A stretch of 64,000 bases of DNA from Hysterangium stoloniferum. Taxonomy: Eukaryota > Basidiomycota > Agaricomycetes > Hysterangiales > Hysterangiaceae. The position numbers and the translations under genes are program-made. This document shows positions 53,833 to 64,000 of the stretch, piece by piece. Under the pieces are notes generated by a model. That model made no database searches, had not been told where the DNA came from, and worked only from the letters and a program-made list of their open reading frames with translations. Within the stretch, counting starts at the first letter, position 1, and each line of letters begins with the position of its first letter. Where the stretch lies: assembly GCA_015178975.1 (NCBI GenBank), contig WHVD01000080.1, positions 330,426 through 394,425 of the forward strand. The letters are read 5' to 3'.

Positions 53833-55242
53833 CCCTCGGGTACCAGCCTTCGTGAGCCCTATTAGAGATGATTTACAAGCTATCACCTCGACCTCTATGG
53901 ACAAAAGCACTGAGGAAAAGCTATGGAAGGATGAACCTGCTAAGAAGGTGGTCTTCTCGATCATAAACGATTCCATGGAACCTTTTGGAGTAACTCAGAA
54001 GGTTCGACAGTTGGAATGGGATTTTCATAATGCAGTGAGGGACGATCAGGAGGATGAGTCTGACTTTGCACTGCGTCATCCTCAGCTACTAATCAGTATC
54101 GAGGAGGGATATATAAAGAAATTTCTAGAAGGATACTCGAAGGACCCAGTCTTCAGAAACCTCTACGCTCTAGATACCCCTCACCCAATGTGGTTGTTAC
54201 TCCTTCTCACTACTTTGTAGGAGCAAACAGACTCCTGGACTTTCGTGACTCAGACTGGAAAAGTCGAGTTTGCGTGCCCAGAACCATGACTAGCTCTATT
54301 TTAAGATTGGTACATGATAATCCTTTTGAGGGAGCGCACGCCAGAGGTCAGCGGTTGTTCAACCTAATGAAAGATCAGTTCTTTTGGCCAAAAATGCTGC
54401 AAGATTGCGTGTCGTATGCGCGTACCTGCGACATCTGCCAAAAGACCAAAATTGATCGCACCGCTTGTCAAGGAGCTCTCAGACCTGCCGACGTACCTTT
54501 TAGGCCTTTCGAAGTAGTTTCTATGGACCTGATCACTGGACTACCTGACTCGGCAAAGGATTTGTATTCAGCAGTTTTTGTCGCCGTTGATAAATTAACG
54601 CGTTTCGCTATTACAATACCTAGTTTCTCGAACCTTATGGCTGAAGGATTTGCACGAATGTTTGTTAAACAGGTGGCCAGCCCCTTCGGACTACCCTCTC
54701 GAATAATCTGCAATCGGGACAAGAGCTGGACCTGCAGGTTCTGGCGGGAAGTCTGTAAGATTTATGGCACCACCCTTGCGGTATCTTCTGCCCATCATCC
54801 CCAAACGGATGGACAGATGGAGAATATGAATGCGACCATAGAACAAATGCTTCAAGCCTATTGTGCTTCTGCTAAGGAGAGCTGGTCCCAATGGATTGAG
54901 GTGGTAGTCCACACGTACAACTCAACCGTTCACAGTTCAACGAACTACGCTCCGGCCTTCTTATTAATGGGATACCTCCCGAGAAGGATGTCTCGAGTTC
55001 TGGGAGGTGACGAATCCCTAGTTCCTAGAGAACTATCAGACAGCCCTATGGCTGACCAATGGATTCTCGAACTAGAGAATCATCGACAGATGGCTTGGGA
55101 TTCCATTGCTCGAGCCCAAGAGATTCAAGCACGAGCGTATAACAAGAAGCAAAGACCTGTAGAATATATCTCCGAGGGAGACTTTGTATTGGCGTATTCA
55201 TATTGCATGTCCTTAGGTAGCCCTATCCAGGACCTTCCATGA
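53833..55242 (+). pseudogene. G2 integrase (Ty3/Gypsy), frameshifted and catalytically altered
   Basis: A single T is missing near 54180 (ACCCCTCACCC against ACCCCTTCACCC in G1 and G5), shifting the frame. After it the zinc region (H-D-N-P...H, C-D-I-C near 54426) and the first catalytic Asp (S-M-D-L-I-T-G) are normal. The second, usually in S-D-R-D, reads C-N-R-D: the acid is Asn. The Glu in G-Q-M-E-N is present. The typical GPY/F region and chromodomain that often follow are not recognisable. TGA at 55240-55242 ends the frame, with open sequence continuing in the same frame. Confidence 0.86.
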
Positions 55243-55248
55243 GAGCGA

Positions 55249-56055
55249 ATGGATGTCGATTTGGACCCTCCTACACCGGACATCATCATTCCCATGGCAA
55301 GCAGAAAGGCAAAGGAGATGCAGAAGGCCACCACTCCTCTCCGAGAGCGATCCCCTATTCCCGTCCTCGACAGCCCACTTCTCCCCACTGAGCCCGTATC
55401 CACAACTTTCTGGATGCGAGTAGCTGTCAACTACCCTTCCGAACAGTTTCCTGTCAGAAGGGTGCTATCACAGCTCGTGCCGGTACTTCAGCAACCGGTC
55501 CTTCAAGGGAGCCTTAAGGGTTGTCGCGGTCTGGCTCCGTTGTCGGAGATAATGGAGGATTTCTATCGCTCATTCGAGGATCTCGCAGAGGGGAAGAACT
55601 TTGCGCAAGCAGCACAGGAGATTAAACTCTCTATGTTCCGGCACATAATAGTGGAGCTTCACCATCTGCACCCAGACTCAGCGAGTGTCCTCTCTATTGC
55701 TGGCTTAGTAGATTTACTCGAGGCCCTCGTCCTGACACCTCCCACAGAGACCACCACGCAGCCACACGTTCCTGCCCCGCTACCCACATCTTCATTTCCC
55801 CTCCCCAATGCTCCTCTTCTCGTGCAAATTTCCGCTCCACCGGTTAGTGTCCGCGCAGTCATTCGTTGCAGAGAGAAAGCCTACAGACGATGGGCCGACT
55901 CCTTGTACAGGAATTCTAGTGATTTGGCTCGGGCAAGAATAGCCGAATCCTTCAGAGTAAACAGGGAACGATGGGGAAACATCATTTTGGACCTTGGGGG
56001 ATCCTCACAGGAAGCTTGGGGTGGCATCCCAGATGCTCTTCGACACCTTGTATAG
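55249..56055 (+). CDS. Unrecognised 3' coding region of G2 (Pol C-terminal extension or third ORF)
   Basis: 268 codons from M-D-V-D-L-D-P-P, in the same frame as integrase and two codons after its TGA. It is thus either the C-terminal part of Pol behind a CGA-to-TGA stop, or a separate ORF. It fills the gap exactly to the polypurine tract (stop at 56053, tract at 56071). Features: proline-rich segments (about 1-50 and 160-200) around a helical-looking, leucine-rich centre, and an Arg-rich C-terminus. No signal peptide, membrane segment, zinc motif or chromodomain is seen. I do not recognise the family. It is the only copy in the window. Confidence 0.6.
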   Translation: MDVDLDPPTPDIIIPMASRKAKEMQKATTPLRERSPIPVLDSPLLPTEPVSTTFWMRVAVNYPSEQFPVRRVLSQLVPVLQQPVLQGSLKGCRGLAPLSEIMEDFYRSFEDLAEGKNFAQAAQEIKLSMFRHIIVELHHLHPDSASVLSIAGLVDLLEALVLTPPTETTTQPHVPAPLPTSSFPLPNAPLLVQISAPPVSVRAVIRCREKAYRRWADSLYRNSSDLARARIAESFRVNRERWGNIILDLGGSSQEAWGGIPDALRHLV

Positions 56056-56070
56056 CACATCCCTTCGAAC

Positions 56071-56080
56071 TGGGGGGCAC
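56071..56080 (+). other. G2 polypurine tract
   Basis: TGGGGGGCAC directly before the 3' LTR. Confidence 0.65.
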
Positions 56081-56722
56081 TGTGAAGGGTATGCATATAT
56101 GCATAATTGGACTAAGGAATAATAGTTGGATTATAGTACTTTATTATTTACTTTTTATTTTCTTCATTTACATTCTTTCTATATTTCGAGCATACCCTTA
56201 TTTTGTAGTTCGAAGCTTTGTGTATACGTATGGGCACTCTCGGCGCCAAACGATAGACACTTTTTACCTAGCAGACACCACCTTGTAAATGACCCTGACA
56301 TCGAATAGCGAGAGGTGTCAAGGGTAACGTCTCAACTACCTATAAAGGTAGTGTTCTCTCGCATACTCACAGACTTTGGACTTGAACCGCGAAGGTCGAG
56401 TTCCACTCTAAGGTCTTTGCACTCGTCGACATTATAGTCGACTCGCGCTATTATCCCTTTACTTTAGATATTCGGCCTCTTGTTGATTATCTATCTTACG
56501 TCTAGCTACGAGTTGTACCGTGAAGGTCAACTCTTTCATTCTTCATTCTAGCAGTCAAGAGCAACTGTACAGTTGCTCTTGTGATGCGTTGCGTGTCTCC
56601 TTACTAGTACGGCCAGTCTAGTAATCTACAGTATTGTACTGAACAGTCAATACCTGCTAGTAGTAGTTGAATAAACGCTATACTTTGTATATTGAATGGT
56701 CAGAATCTATCGACTCTTCACA
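56081..56722 (+). mobile_element. G2 3' LTR (LTR-D)
   Basis: 642 bp. It differs from the 5' LTR mainly by CpG to TpG/CpA changes (for example CCTTGTAAATGACC against CCTCGTAAACGACC). It abuts the G4 gag at GTTTC without a matching duplication. Confidence 0.9.
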
Positions 56723-57940
56723 GTTTCTGACAGTGGTCACCTCGTTCCCGACGTTAGGGCTGTTGGAAACTCCCTCAAACACGACGCGAGAGCGGGGATC
56801 TCCCTGAAAAGGCGTGGGACCAGATTCCATCGCGATTTGTCTCTCCATCTCCATCGTGTTCAGGGGTCGACGCGGCTGAGGTTGATGAAAGGGAGCACAG
56901 ACCTCAATCCTCTTTTCTTGAAGGCGTTCTATCACCTGCATCCTCAAGTCCAGCAGAAGGTCCTCCATTATCACAGGACAGTTGAGAGAACGTAGGAAAC
57001 AAGTATCTGGAGACCCATTTAGGTTGCGAACGAATGAATTAGTCGTGGAGATAGGCGAATTGGGGACCTGTATCGAGTCATTATAGGGGAGGAGTACCTC
57101 TAAAACCATCTTATCGAGTCTTCTTTGATTTCGTTTCAGCCGACCCCTTAGAGTGAAGTATGCGAACGGCAGATTTGGCGTGACTCCATTGAGAGACTCC
57201 TCCAACATACGGATGTACATGTACTGGTAGTTGACCTTAGGCACGACATGATCTCCGCCAAGCAGGACCTGCAGGACCTGCAACGCATCATCATGTGTAC
57301 GAAGTACCTCAAGGAATAGAGAAAACACCTCCCGCTTGAGAATCCTTCTTCCTCCTTCCGTAGCGGTAGTCACCTCATTCGACCATTCAGGAATCGATCG
57401 GGTCAAGTCCTCGAGGTTCCCTGGTCATGTGAATAAATCTCGCGCCGATAAGATCACCTGGTAACGACCTAACCAAACTGCTACAGTCACTGGTAAAATG
57501 GGATAATCCGTATTGTACTCCTCTACAAAGGGGGTAACCAGATCCTCGGAGATTCGATCAGTGTAGTACATGTCCCATTGTACGTCGATGGGCTGAGCAT
57601 AAATAATATGACCTCCGAGGAACTGCTTGAGAATAACCTGCCTCGGAGGGAACTTGAGAACAGGCGAGGGTGCTTGACCAGGCTCAACGTTGGCTCCGTG
57701 GACGTTCAACTGCCCAGGTAATGAGCGTTCTTCAGGTGGGTCGGGTGGAATGTTCGTTGACGATTCTGCTACTACTCTGGAAGGATCCTCCAGAGGAGTT
57801 GATCCTTGGAGAGTCGATGAAGACTTCCTCAAAGTGATGTTATGGGGTGGTTCCAAATTAGCGGATTTTTGACGAGGCATGGAGCTACTCGGAGCTGATG
57901 AAGACCTAGGTGTTTGGTTCTTGCCTGTAGTCATTCGCAT
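56723..57940 (-). pseudogene. G4 Gag, N-terminal part
   Basis: Starts M-R-M-T-T-G-K at 57940. One TGA at 57423-57425 replaces the CGA of G2 (F-T-R-P-G-N). Otherwise open to the break at 56723. It keeps CGA arginines at P-Q-P-R-R-P-L, where both G1 and G2 have a stop, which shows the ancestral reading. Confidence 0.86.
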
Positions 57941-58011
57941 GTTCGGGTTTTAGTAGTCCAATAATAAGATCTTTCTTCATAGGAAAAGAACGGTCCGGCT
58001 CGGATCACCAC

Positions 58012-58653
58012 TGTGAAGAGTCGATAGATTCTGACCGTTCAATATATGAAGTATAGCGTTTATTCAACTACTATTGGCAGGTATTGACCATTCAGTACAA
58101 TACCGTAGATTACTATACTGGCAGTACTAGCAGGGAGACACGCAACGCGTCACAAGAGCAACTGTACAGTTGCTCTTGATGGCTAGAATGAAAAGATGAA
58201 AGAGTTGACCTTCACGGTACAACTTGTAGCTAGAAGTAAGATAGATAATCAACGAGAAGCTGAGTATCTAAAGTAAGAGATAGTAGCGCAAGTCGACTAT
58301 AATGTCGATGAGCACAAGGACCTTAGAGTGGAACTCGACCTTCGCGGTTCGAGTCCAAAGTCTGTTAGTATGCGAGAGAACACTACCTTTATAGGTAGTT
58401 GAGACATTACCCTTGACACCTCTCACTATTCGATGTCTGGATCATTTACGAGGTGGTGTCTGCTGGGTAAAAAGTGTCTATCGTTTGGCGCTGAGAGCGC
58501 CCATACGTATACACAAAGCTTCGAACTACAAAATAAGGGTATGCTCGAAATATAGAAAGAATGTAAATGAAGAAAATAAAAAGTAAATAATAAAATACTA
58601 TAATCCAACTATTATTCCTTAGTCTAATTATGCATATATGCATACCCTTCACA
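58012..58653 (-). mobile_element. G4 5' LTR (LTR-D)
   Basis: 642 bp, on the plus strand TGTGAAGAGTCGATAG to CATACCCTTCACA. The primer site complement lies just left of it (57995-58010). Confidence 0.9.
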
Positions 58654-58921
58654 GAACCTTTCGGAGTAACTCAAAAGGTCCGACAGTCAGAATGGGATTC
58701 TCATAACGCAGTAAGGAACGACCAGGAAGACGAGTTTGACTTCACATTGCATCATCCTCAGCTACTAATCAGCATCGAGGAGGGATATATAAAGAAATTT
58801 CTAGAGGGTTATTCAAAGGACCCTGCTTTCAGGAATCTCTATGCTCTAGATACCCCTTCACCCAATGCAGTTGTTACTCCTTCTCACTACTTTGTGGGAG
58901 CAAACCGACTCCTGTACTTTC
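58654..58921 (+). pseudogene. G5: remnant of Gypsy pol between RNase H and integrase
   Basis: About 89 codons, open, matching G1 9300-9500 and 31798-31865 (E-P-F-G-V-T-Q-K through V-G-A-N-R-L-L). Flanked by the G4 LTR and by B2. Shows the uninterrupted CCCCTTCACCC site used by the LTR-C insertion in G1. Confidence 0.85.
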
Positions 58922-59226
58922 TGTTAGAGTATGATATTACAGCTCTTACATAGTCTATGATGTTCCCTATATTTTTCTGATATTTGTAGTATTTTTCCTA
59001 GCACTGTAGGTGCAGTATTGAGTGAGTTACCTAGTAAGGTAACTGATGTGTAGGTGCTTAGGTAAGCACCCTGTAGTATACTCCGCTGTGGGTGTGGGAA
59101 AGTCTCCTTAGTGTTTACTTTCCTCACACTCACAGGTATGTAGTTATTTCACAGTTGAATACATTTAGTGTTTACTTTCCTCACACTCACAGGGTGTTTG
59201 TCAAGAGTTATTCAACTGTTTCAACA
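58922..59226 (+). mobile_element. B2 5' LTR
   Basis: 305 bp, differing from B1 LTRs at only about three positions. Confidence 0.94.
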
Positions 59227-59240
59227 GGTTATGGGCCCCG
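59227..59240 (+). other. B2 primer binding site (half initiator tRNA-Met)
   Basis: GGTTATGGGCCCCG at the first base after the LTR. Confidence 0.85.
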
Positions 59241-59453
59241 GCTTCTAAACCGGTACATCCAGTTGTCATCTGCGCAATCCATCACTTTGCACATCTTTTC
59301 TGACAACTTCTACTTGTCCAAAACACTCTACATTGCGTTTGGATTTTATTTTGGTTATATCTCCTTGGATTTTGGCCTGATTTGGTCGCTTTTTCGACTC
59401 ACATCTCACACCTGTGATTGTGCGCATTTTTCGCCCATTTAGGCGCCCGAGTC

Positions 59454-59460
59454 TATAAAA
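59454..59460 (+). promoter_or_regulatory. TATA-like box in the B2 leader
   Basis: TATAAAA, followed by G, 228 bp downstream of the LTR and about 370 bp before the start codon. B1 has CATAAAA at the same place, so function is doubtful. Confidence 0.3.
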
Positions 59461-59829
59461 GGAAATATATTCCCACGCTCCAAATCGCTTGTCGTCGCTC
59501 AATTTCCCTTTTTTGGGCAACTTCATTTTTATCACCCTTGTGACTCACCCTGTCACACCCTGTCACCTCTCTCTCCAGTCACACTCTTCCCTCACACCTC
59601 AAGCACTTCACAGTATCATCTGGGTCTGTGCCACGTCATTTTCCCTTTTTAACACGGTCTTTTAGATACATTGAACTTGAACTGTTGGCATTGTGCTCTT
59701 CAGTGGGCCTTTGTTTTTACCTTCCTTGCAATATCACGGTAACCCTGTTGAGCAAGGCGGTGTTACAACTGCGAGTCCAATTACTTAGTTCTTTTTTTAA
59801 GTTAAATTCTTGGTGGATATTGACGTGTC

Positions 59830-62800
59830 ATGGCATCCAGTGATACTTACAAACGTAGTGTCATATTGGGAGAGAATAATTATGAGGATTGGAGACATGA
59901 CGTAATTGGTCTTTTGCGTATGGAGAACTGTCTTTCTATTGCCACTGGCAAAGAAAAACAACCTAGTGAGACTAGTTTACAGTCTGCCTGGTTGGAGCGC
60001 TCCAATAAAGCAGCTGGTATCATATGGCGCTCTCTTGGACCTACACAGCGCACCCATGTTGACATTGATGATGGTCCTGATGATATGTGGTCTAAAATTG
60101 ACAAGGCACATAATAAACAACTCCCTGCAGTTCGTTTTAGTGCCTACAATGACCTCTTTAATATTCGGAAGGAACCTGATGAATCTCTAACTTCATTAAT
60201 GAGTCGTGTTGACAAGGTTTGTGCACGTGTCCAGAACTTGCGTCCAAAGGGGTACACTCTTGCCATGCTGGATGATGAGCTTGCTGCTCTCACTTTACTT
60301 CGTTCTCTGCCTGAATCTGACTCTGTGTGGACTTCATCTTTAATGATGAATACTGCTATCACATTCTCTGATGTCAAAACTCACTTTGCATCACAAGAGA
60401 GTTTGCAGTCTGCCAGAAGTTTAGAGACGGCGAACAAAATTGTGTCAAAGACTTCCAACACTTCTGGTAAAGTTCCTTGCACATTCTGCAATGGTTCCAC
60501 CCACACCCAAGACAATTGTTACGAGTATGCAAATGCACAGAAACAGGCAAAGGCCAAAGTTGAGCAGAAGAAAAAGGAGTATAAAGAAAGAAAGACTGCT
60601 AAGGCTGACAAAGCTAATGCGTCTGACAAGGTATCAGAGGAGAAGAAACCAGAGAGTGCTGGAAATGCAAGTGTTTCTATCCCTGACTCTACCGATCCAT
60701 CTTGTGCTCTCCTTGTCAATGCTAGTTCTGACTGGACTGCTGACACAGGTGCTTCTTCGCACATGACTCCCCATCGTCATTGGTTTTCAAGTTATATCCC
60801 GTTTCAAACACCTATCCAAGTTGCAAATGGACAAATAGTTATGTCTGCAGGGATAGGAGCAGTGCGGTTTAAGCCTAAAGGGAATGGAAATGTAATAATA
60901 GAGTTTGAAAGGGTTCTCCATGTTCCCCATCTCACAAGTAACCTCCTCTCCATCTTGTATTTGACAAAGAGAAAGAATTTCCGTGTCTCTATCTTTCATT
61001 CCACCATGTCTTTCTATTTGAGAAAGGTCTTGCGTTTCACTGCCACAGTCAATGAACATAACCAGGCCTATTTGGATGGAATGACGGTACCTATGACGGA
61101 TTATGCAGGTCTTGTTACAACCTGTCCCTTGGACTCCACACTTTGGCATCGTCGCTTTAATCATCTCAATCATGCCGATATCCAGAAGCTCCTCAAAGGT
61201 GATTTGGTTGGTGGGATAAAGATTGACTCTCACACGTCTCCTGATCCTATTTGTGAACCTTGTTTGGCTGGAAAACAGAACAGAGTGATTAATAAAATAG
61301 CAACAACACGCTATACTAAACCACTTGCACTCATTCACAGTGATGTTCATGGTCCCTTGCCTACACAAACTGTGGAAGGGTTTCGCTACTGGATCACTTT
61401 CATTGATGATGCCTCACGCTATGCTTCGATTGCATTACTCAAAAATAAGAGTGATGCCTTTCAGGCATTTAAGCAATATAAGGCTAAAGTGGAGAACTTG
61501 CTTGGTCAGAAGATCAAGATATTCAGAGATGACAAGGGTGGAGAATATATGTCTAAGGAGTTTGATACCTTCCTTTCCACTGCTGGCATCAGCCGGCAGC
61601 ATACTGTGCGGAATGAACCACATCAGAATGGGGTTGCTGAACGCTTCAACAGAACATTGGAAGAAGGGGCTACTTCAATTATGGCTGAATCCCACCTCCC
61701 TCCCTCATTCTGGGGACATGCTGTCATTGCCATTACTCATGTGCGCAACTGCTCACCTACCACTGCTCTTAAGCATTCTGTGCCTTATACTGTTTGGCAT
61801 AGTAGGAAACCAGAAGTATCACATCTTAGGGTATTTGGCTGTACTGCGTATGTGCATGTACAGAAGGATCAACGTATTGGACTTGGCTCTCATACACAGA
61901 AATGTGTCTTTATTGGATATCCTCCAGATTATAAGGGTTGGATGTTTTACAATCCCTTGACTAAGAAGACTATTATCAGTAATAATGCTGTCTTTGATGA
62001 GAGAGTCTTACCAGGCTTGTCTAAATCTGCCATACCTTCTACTCCTACTGCTCCTGATGTTCTTCCTGATACTCCACAATTTATTGATTTGTTTATTCCT
62101 GGACCCTCTAGGTCTATTCAGGTGGGAGCCCAGCCTAATCAGATGGGAGCTCCACAGGAACCAAATCCAGTGGAAGATGATCAGAATAATGCTTTGCCTC
62201 CTGGTCCTAGTTCCAACTCTGATTCTAATTCTGAACATTCTGAACGTTCACCGAGTCCTCCTCCTCAACCACGTCGCAATCCACCCAGAAACAGAGTTCC
62301 TCCTAAGCGTTTCTGGCAAGTTGACCCTGCTCACATCCACAACTATAGAGAATCTACTTCTGTAGTTGAGTCCAGTGATGAGGCAGAGGATTCTCCACTA
62401 CATTCTCCTCCTCCAGTTGAGTCTGAGGAAGAAGCCCTAGCTGCCAGTGAGGGAGATCTTTACATTGGTGTGGATGAAGCCTTTGAGTTTGCCTACAAGG
62501 CCAGTGCTCATGATGATGCACCGAGAACTCTCAAAGAGGCCTTACAAAGTCCTGATGCTGACAAGTGGTATGACGCTGCATATGCAGAAATGCAATCCCT
62601 GCTTGAAAATGGCACTTTTCGCCTTGCTAAACTACCTGAGGGTCGTAAAGCTATTGGCTCTCGTTGGGTGTTTGTGATCAAGCGTAAGAAGGATGGGTCA
62701 ATTGACAAGTTCAAAGCTCGTCTTGTTGCAAAAGGCTATGCACAACGACCAGGGTTTGACTTCACTGATACCTTTGCTCCTACTGCCAAATGGGCCACTT

Positions 62801-63958
62801 TGCGTGCTGTCCTAGCATTGGCTGCACTGGAGGACATGGAACTTGAGAGTGTAGATATCTCCTCTGCATTCTTGAATGGTGAACTTGAAGAGGAAGTATA
62901 CTTGCAGCAGCCTGAAGGTTTTCACCAAGGTGCTCGTGATGAGTTCTTACTTCTTCTGAAAGGACTATATGGTTTACGCCAGTCACCTCGTATCTGGCAC
63001 AAGAAGTTGAATGCTGTCCTGCTCAGTTTGGGTTTCAAACAAGTGCTATGCGATCATAGCATTTGGGTCTTCCAAAAGGGTGATGTCAAAGTTATTATCC
63101 CAGTATTTGTAGATGACATGACTATTGCATCTAAATCCAAGGAGGCTATCAAAAAGCTCAAAGATGATCTAAAGAGCCACTTCAAATTGCATGATCTTGG
63201 TCCTACTTCTTACTTGTTAGGTGTTGGCATTGAAAGAGACAGGACAAAGCGTACTATTACTCTATCACAGCGTCAATACATCTTGGACATGTTACAGCGT
63301 TATGGTCTTGCTGACTGCAATCCCATTGGTACACCTATGATACCTAACTCAAAATTGAGTAAAGACCAGGCTCCAGTGTCTCCTGAAGAGATTGCATACA
63401 TGAAGGACATTCCATACATCCATGCTGTTGGTTCTCTTATGTATTTGACTGTTGCCACTCGTCCAGACATTGCCTATACTGTTGGAGTATTAGCCAGATT
63501 TAATCACAATCCAGGAAAGGCTCATTGGCTAGCAGTACAACATCTCTTTCGATATCTCAAAGGCACCTTGACTTGGGCTTGACCTTTGGCCCTAGTAATG
63601 ACAGGGAATTGTTTGTGTCTTATTCAGATGCTGACCATGGAGGTGATAAGTCAACTGGAAAATCTACTGGTGCATATGTGGTTAAGATGGGTACTGGAGC
63701 CATTAGCTGGCAGAGCAAACTCCAGACTATTGTAACTCTCTCTACTACTGAAGCAGAGTATATTGCAGCAGTGTCAGCTGGTCAGGAAGTGCTATGGTTG
63801 CGAAACTTATTTGAGGAATTGGGATATCCTCAAAAGACTGCATCCACTTTGTATCTTGACAACCAATCTTCTATTGCAGTTGCCAGAGATCCTGAACAAT
63901 CATGGCCGTATGAAGCATCTGGATTTGAGAACATATTTGGTTAAGGCAGGAAGTTGAT
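59830..63958 (+). pseudogene. B2 Gag-Pol, frameshifted near the end (Ty1/Copia)
   Basis: Open and almost identical to B1 for 1250 codons: CCHC knuckle, D-T-G-A-S-S, integrase acids and F-V-D-D all present. One C is missing at about 63570 (CACCTTG against CACCCTTG), an extra A lies at about 63899 (GAACAATC) and an extra T at about 63938 (CATATTTGG). These shift the RNase H region in and out of frame. All three are in short homopolymers, so sequencing error is a real alternative to decay. Confidence 0.9.
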
Positions 63959-64000
63959 AGTGGGAAGATCAAAGTTGTTCATCTCCCTACTTCAGAGATG

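Larger units (their letters stand above)
46400..56722 (+). mobile_element. Ty3/Gypsy element G2, near full length
   Basis: LTR-D at both ends (46400-47042, 56081-56722), primer site, gag, protease, reverse transcriptase, RNase H, integrase and an extra 3' coding region, with polypurine tract. Interrupted by TRIM-2 and a solo LTR-E. Flanks ACAAG and GTTTC do not match, and the LTRs differ at many sites. Confidence 0.88.
56723..58653 (-). mobile_element. Ty3/Gypsy element G4, truncated, inverted
   Basis: Contains the 5' LTR (58012-58653), primer site and about the first 1200 bp of gag; everything downstream is missing at the G2 junction. The base pairs beyond the LTR (GAACC) would be its target duplication in G5. 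Confidence 0.87.
58922..64000 (+). mobile_element. Copia-B copy B2 (cut by the window end)
   Basis: 5' LTR 58922-59226, primer site, leader and most of Gag-Pol. Left target sequence CTTTC (58917-58921). The 3' LTR lies beyond 64000. Confidence 0.94.

Noticed and set aside
55249..56055. Envelope-like gene in G2
   Set aside because: No signal peptide, membrane segment or glycosylation-rich ectodomain is visible, so an env call is unsupported; listed as unrecognised.
1..64000. Host gene fragments or captured host exons
   Set aside because: Every open frame of note aligns to Gag, protease, integrase, reverse transcriptase or RNase H of the elements here, or is LTR sequence. Only the G2 3' region remains of unknown origin.

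Overview
The window is fungal transposon 'bone yard' DNA. I see no host gene in 64 kb. Almost every base belongs to a nested pile of LTR retrotransposons: Ty1/Copia Gag-Pol ORFs, Ty3/Gypsy elements with large Gag regions, and very short LTR elements without protein. The Gag-Pol types, the C-to-T decay at CpG and the dense nesting fit an Agaricomycete-type basidiomycete, but the sequence does not fix the species. Names used here: Copia-A (copies A1-A5), Copia-B (B1, B2), Gypsy (G1-G5, with related LTR types C, D and E), TRIM-1 and TRIM-2 (miniature LTR elements), LTR-F (orphan solo LTR).

Left block, 1-32242. G1 (LTR-D at 678) sits in older LTR-C material. G1 has taken a solo LTR-D (3298-3939), a tandem TRIM-1 array (4967-6489) and a solo LTR-C (9503-31797). 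That LTR-C is split by A1 (9755-31414, target duplication AATAA). A1 is split by a truncated TRIM-1 and by A2 (10984-27681, minus). A2 has itself taken A3 (intact, TSD ATATC), B1 (intact, TSD GTTTT), a TRIM-1 (TSD TCATG) and LTR-F (TSD CTAAC). Excising the insertions in reverse order rejoins the coding sequences, apart from one deletion in A1.

Middle block, 32243-46399. G3 starts in a truncated LTR-C that carries the solo LTR A4. Its gag-pol is cut by A5, a TRIM-1 solo LTR, a solo LTR-D, two solo LTR-Es in opposite orientation (one holding a TRIM-1) and finally G2. Right block, 46400-64000. G2 is nearly full length and carries TRIM-2 and a solo LTR-E. It abuts an inverted partial G4 (minus), a G5 pol remnant, and the Copia-B copy B2, which runs off the window.

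The most striking content is two unrelated miniature LTR elements, TRIM-1 (251-bp LTRs, 66-67 bp interior) and TRIM-2 (244-bp LTRs, 168 bp interior). Each carries a tRNA-like sequence with A and B boxes near the 3' end of the LTR and makes 5-bp target duplications. The design resembles plant Cassandra elements, which carry 5S rRNA sequence. TRIM-1 shares with Copia-A and Copia-B the primer site GGTTATGGGCCCCG, which matches the anticodon region of initiator tRNA-Met (the half-tRNA priming known from Drosophila copia). Either Copia family could therefore supply its proteins. The Gypsy copies are dead, with stops mostly CGA to TGA. A3 and B1 are intact with LTR pairs that look identical, so the Copia layer is recent and possibly still mobile.
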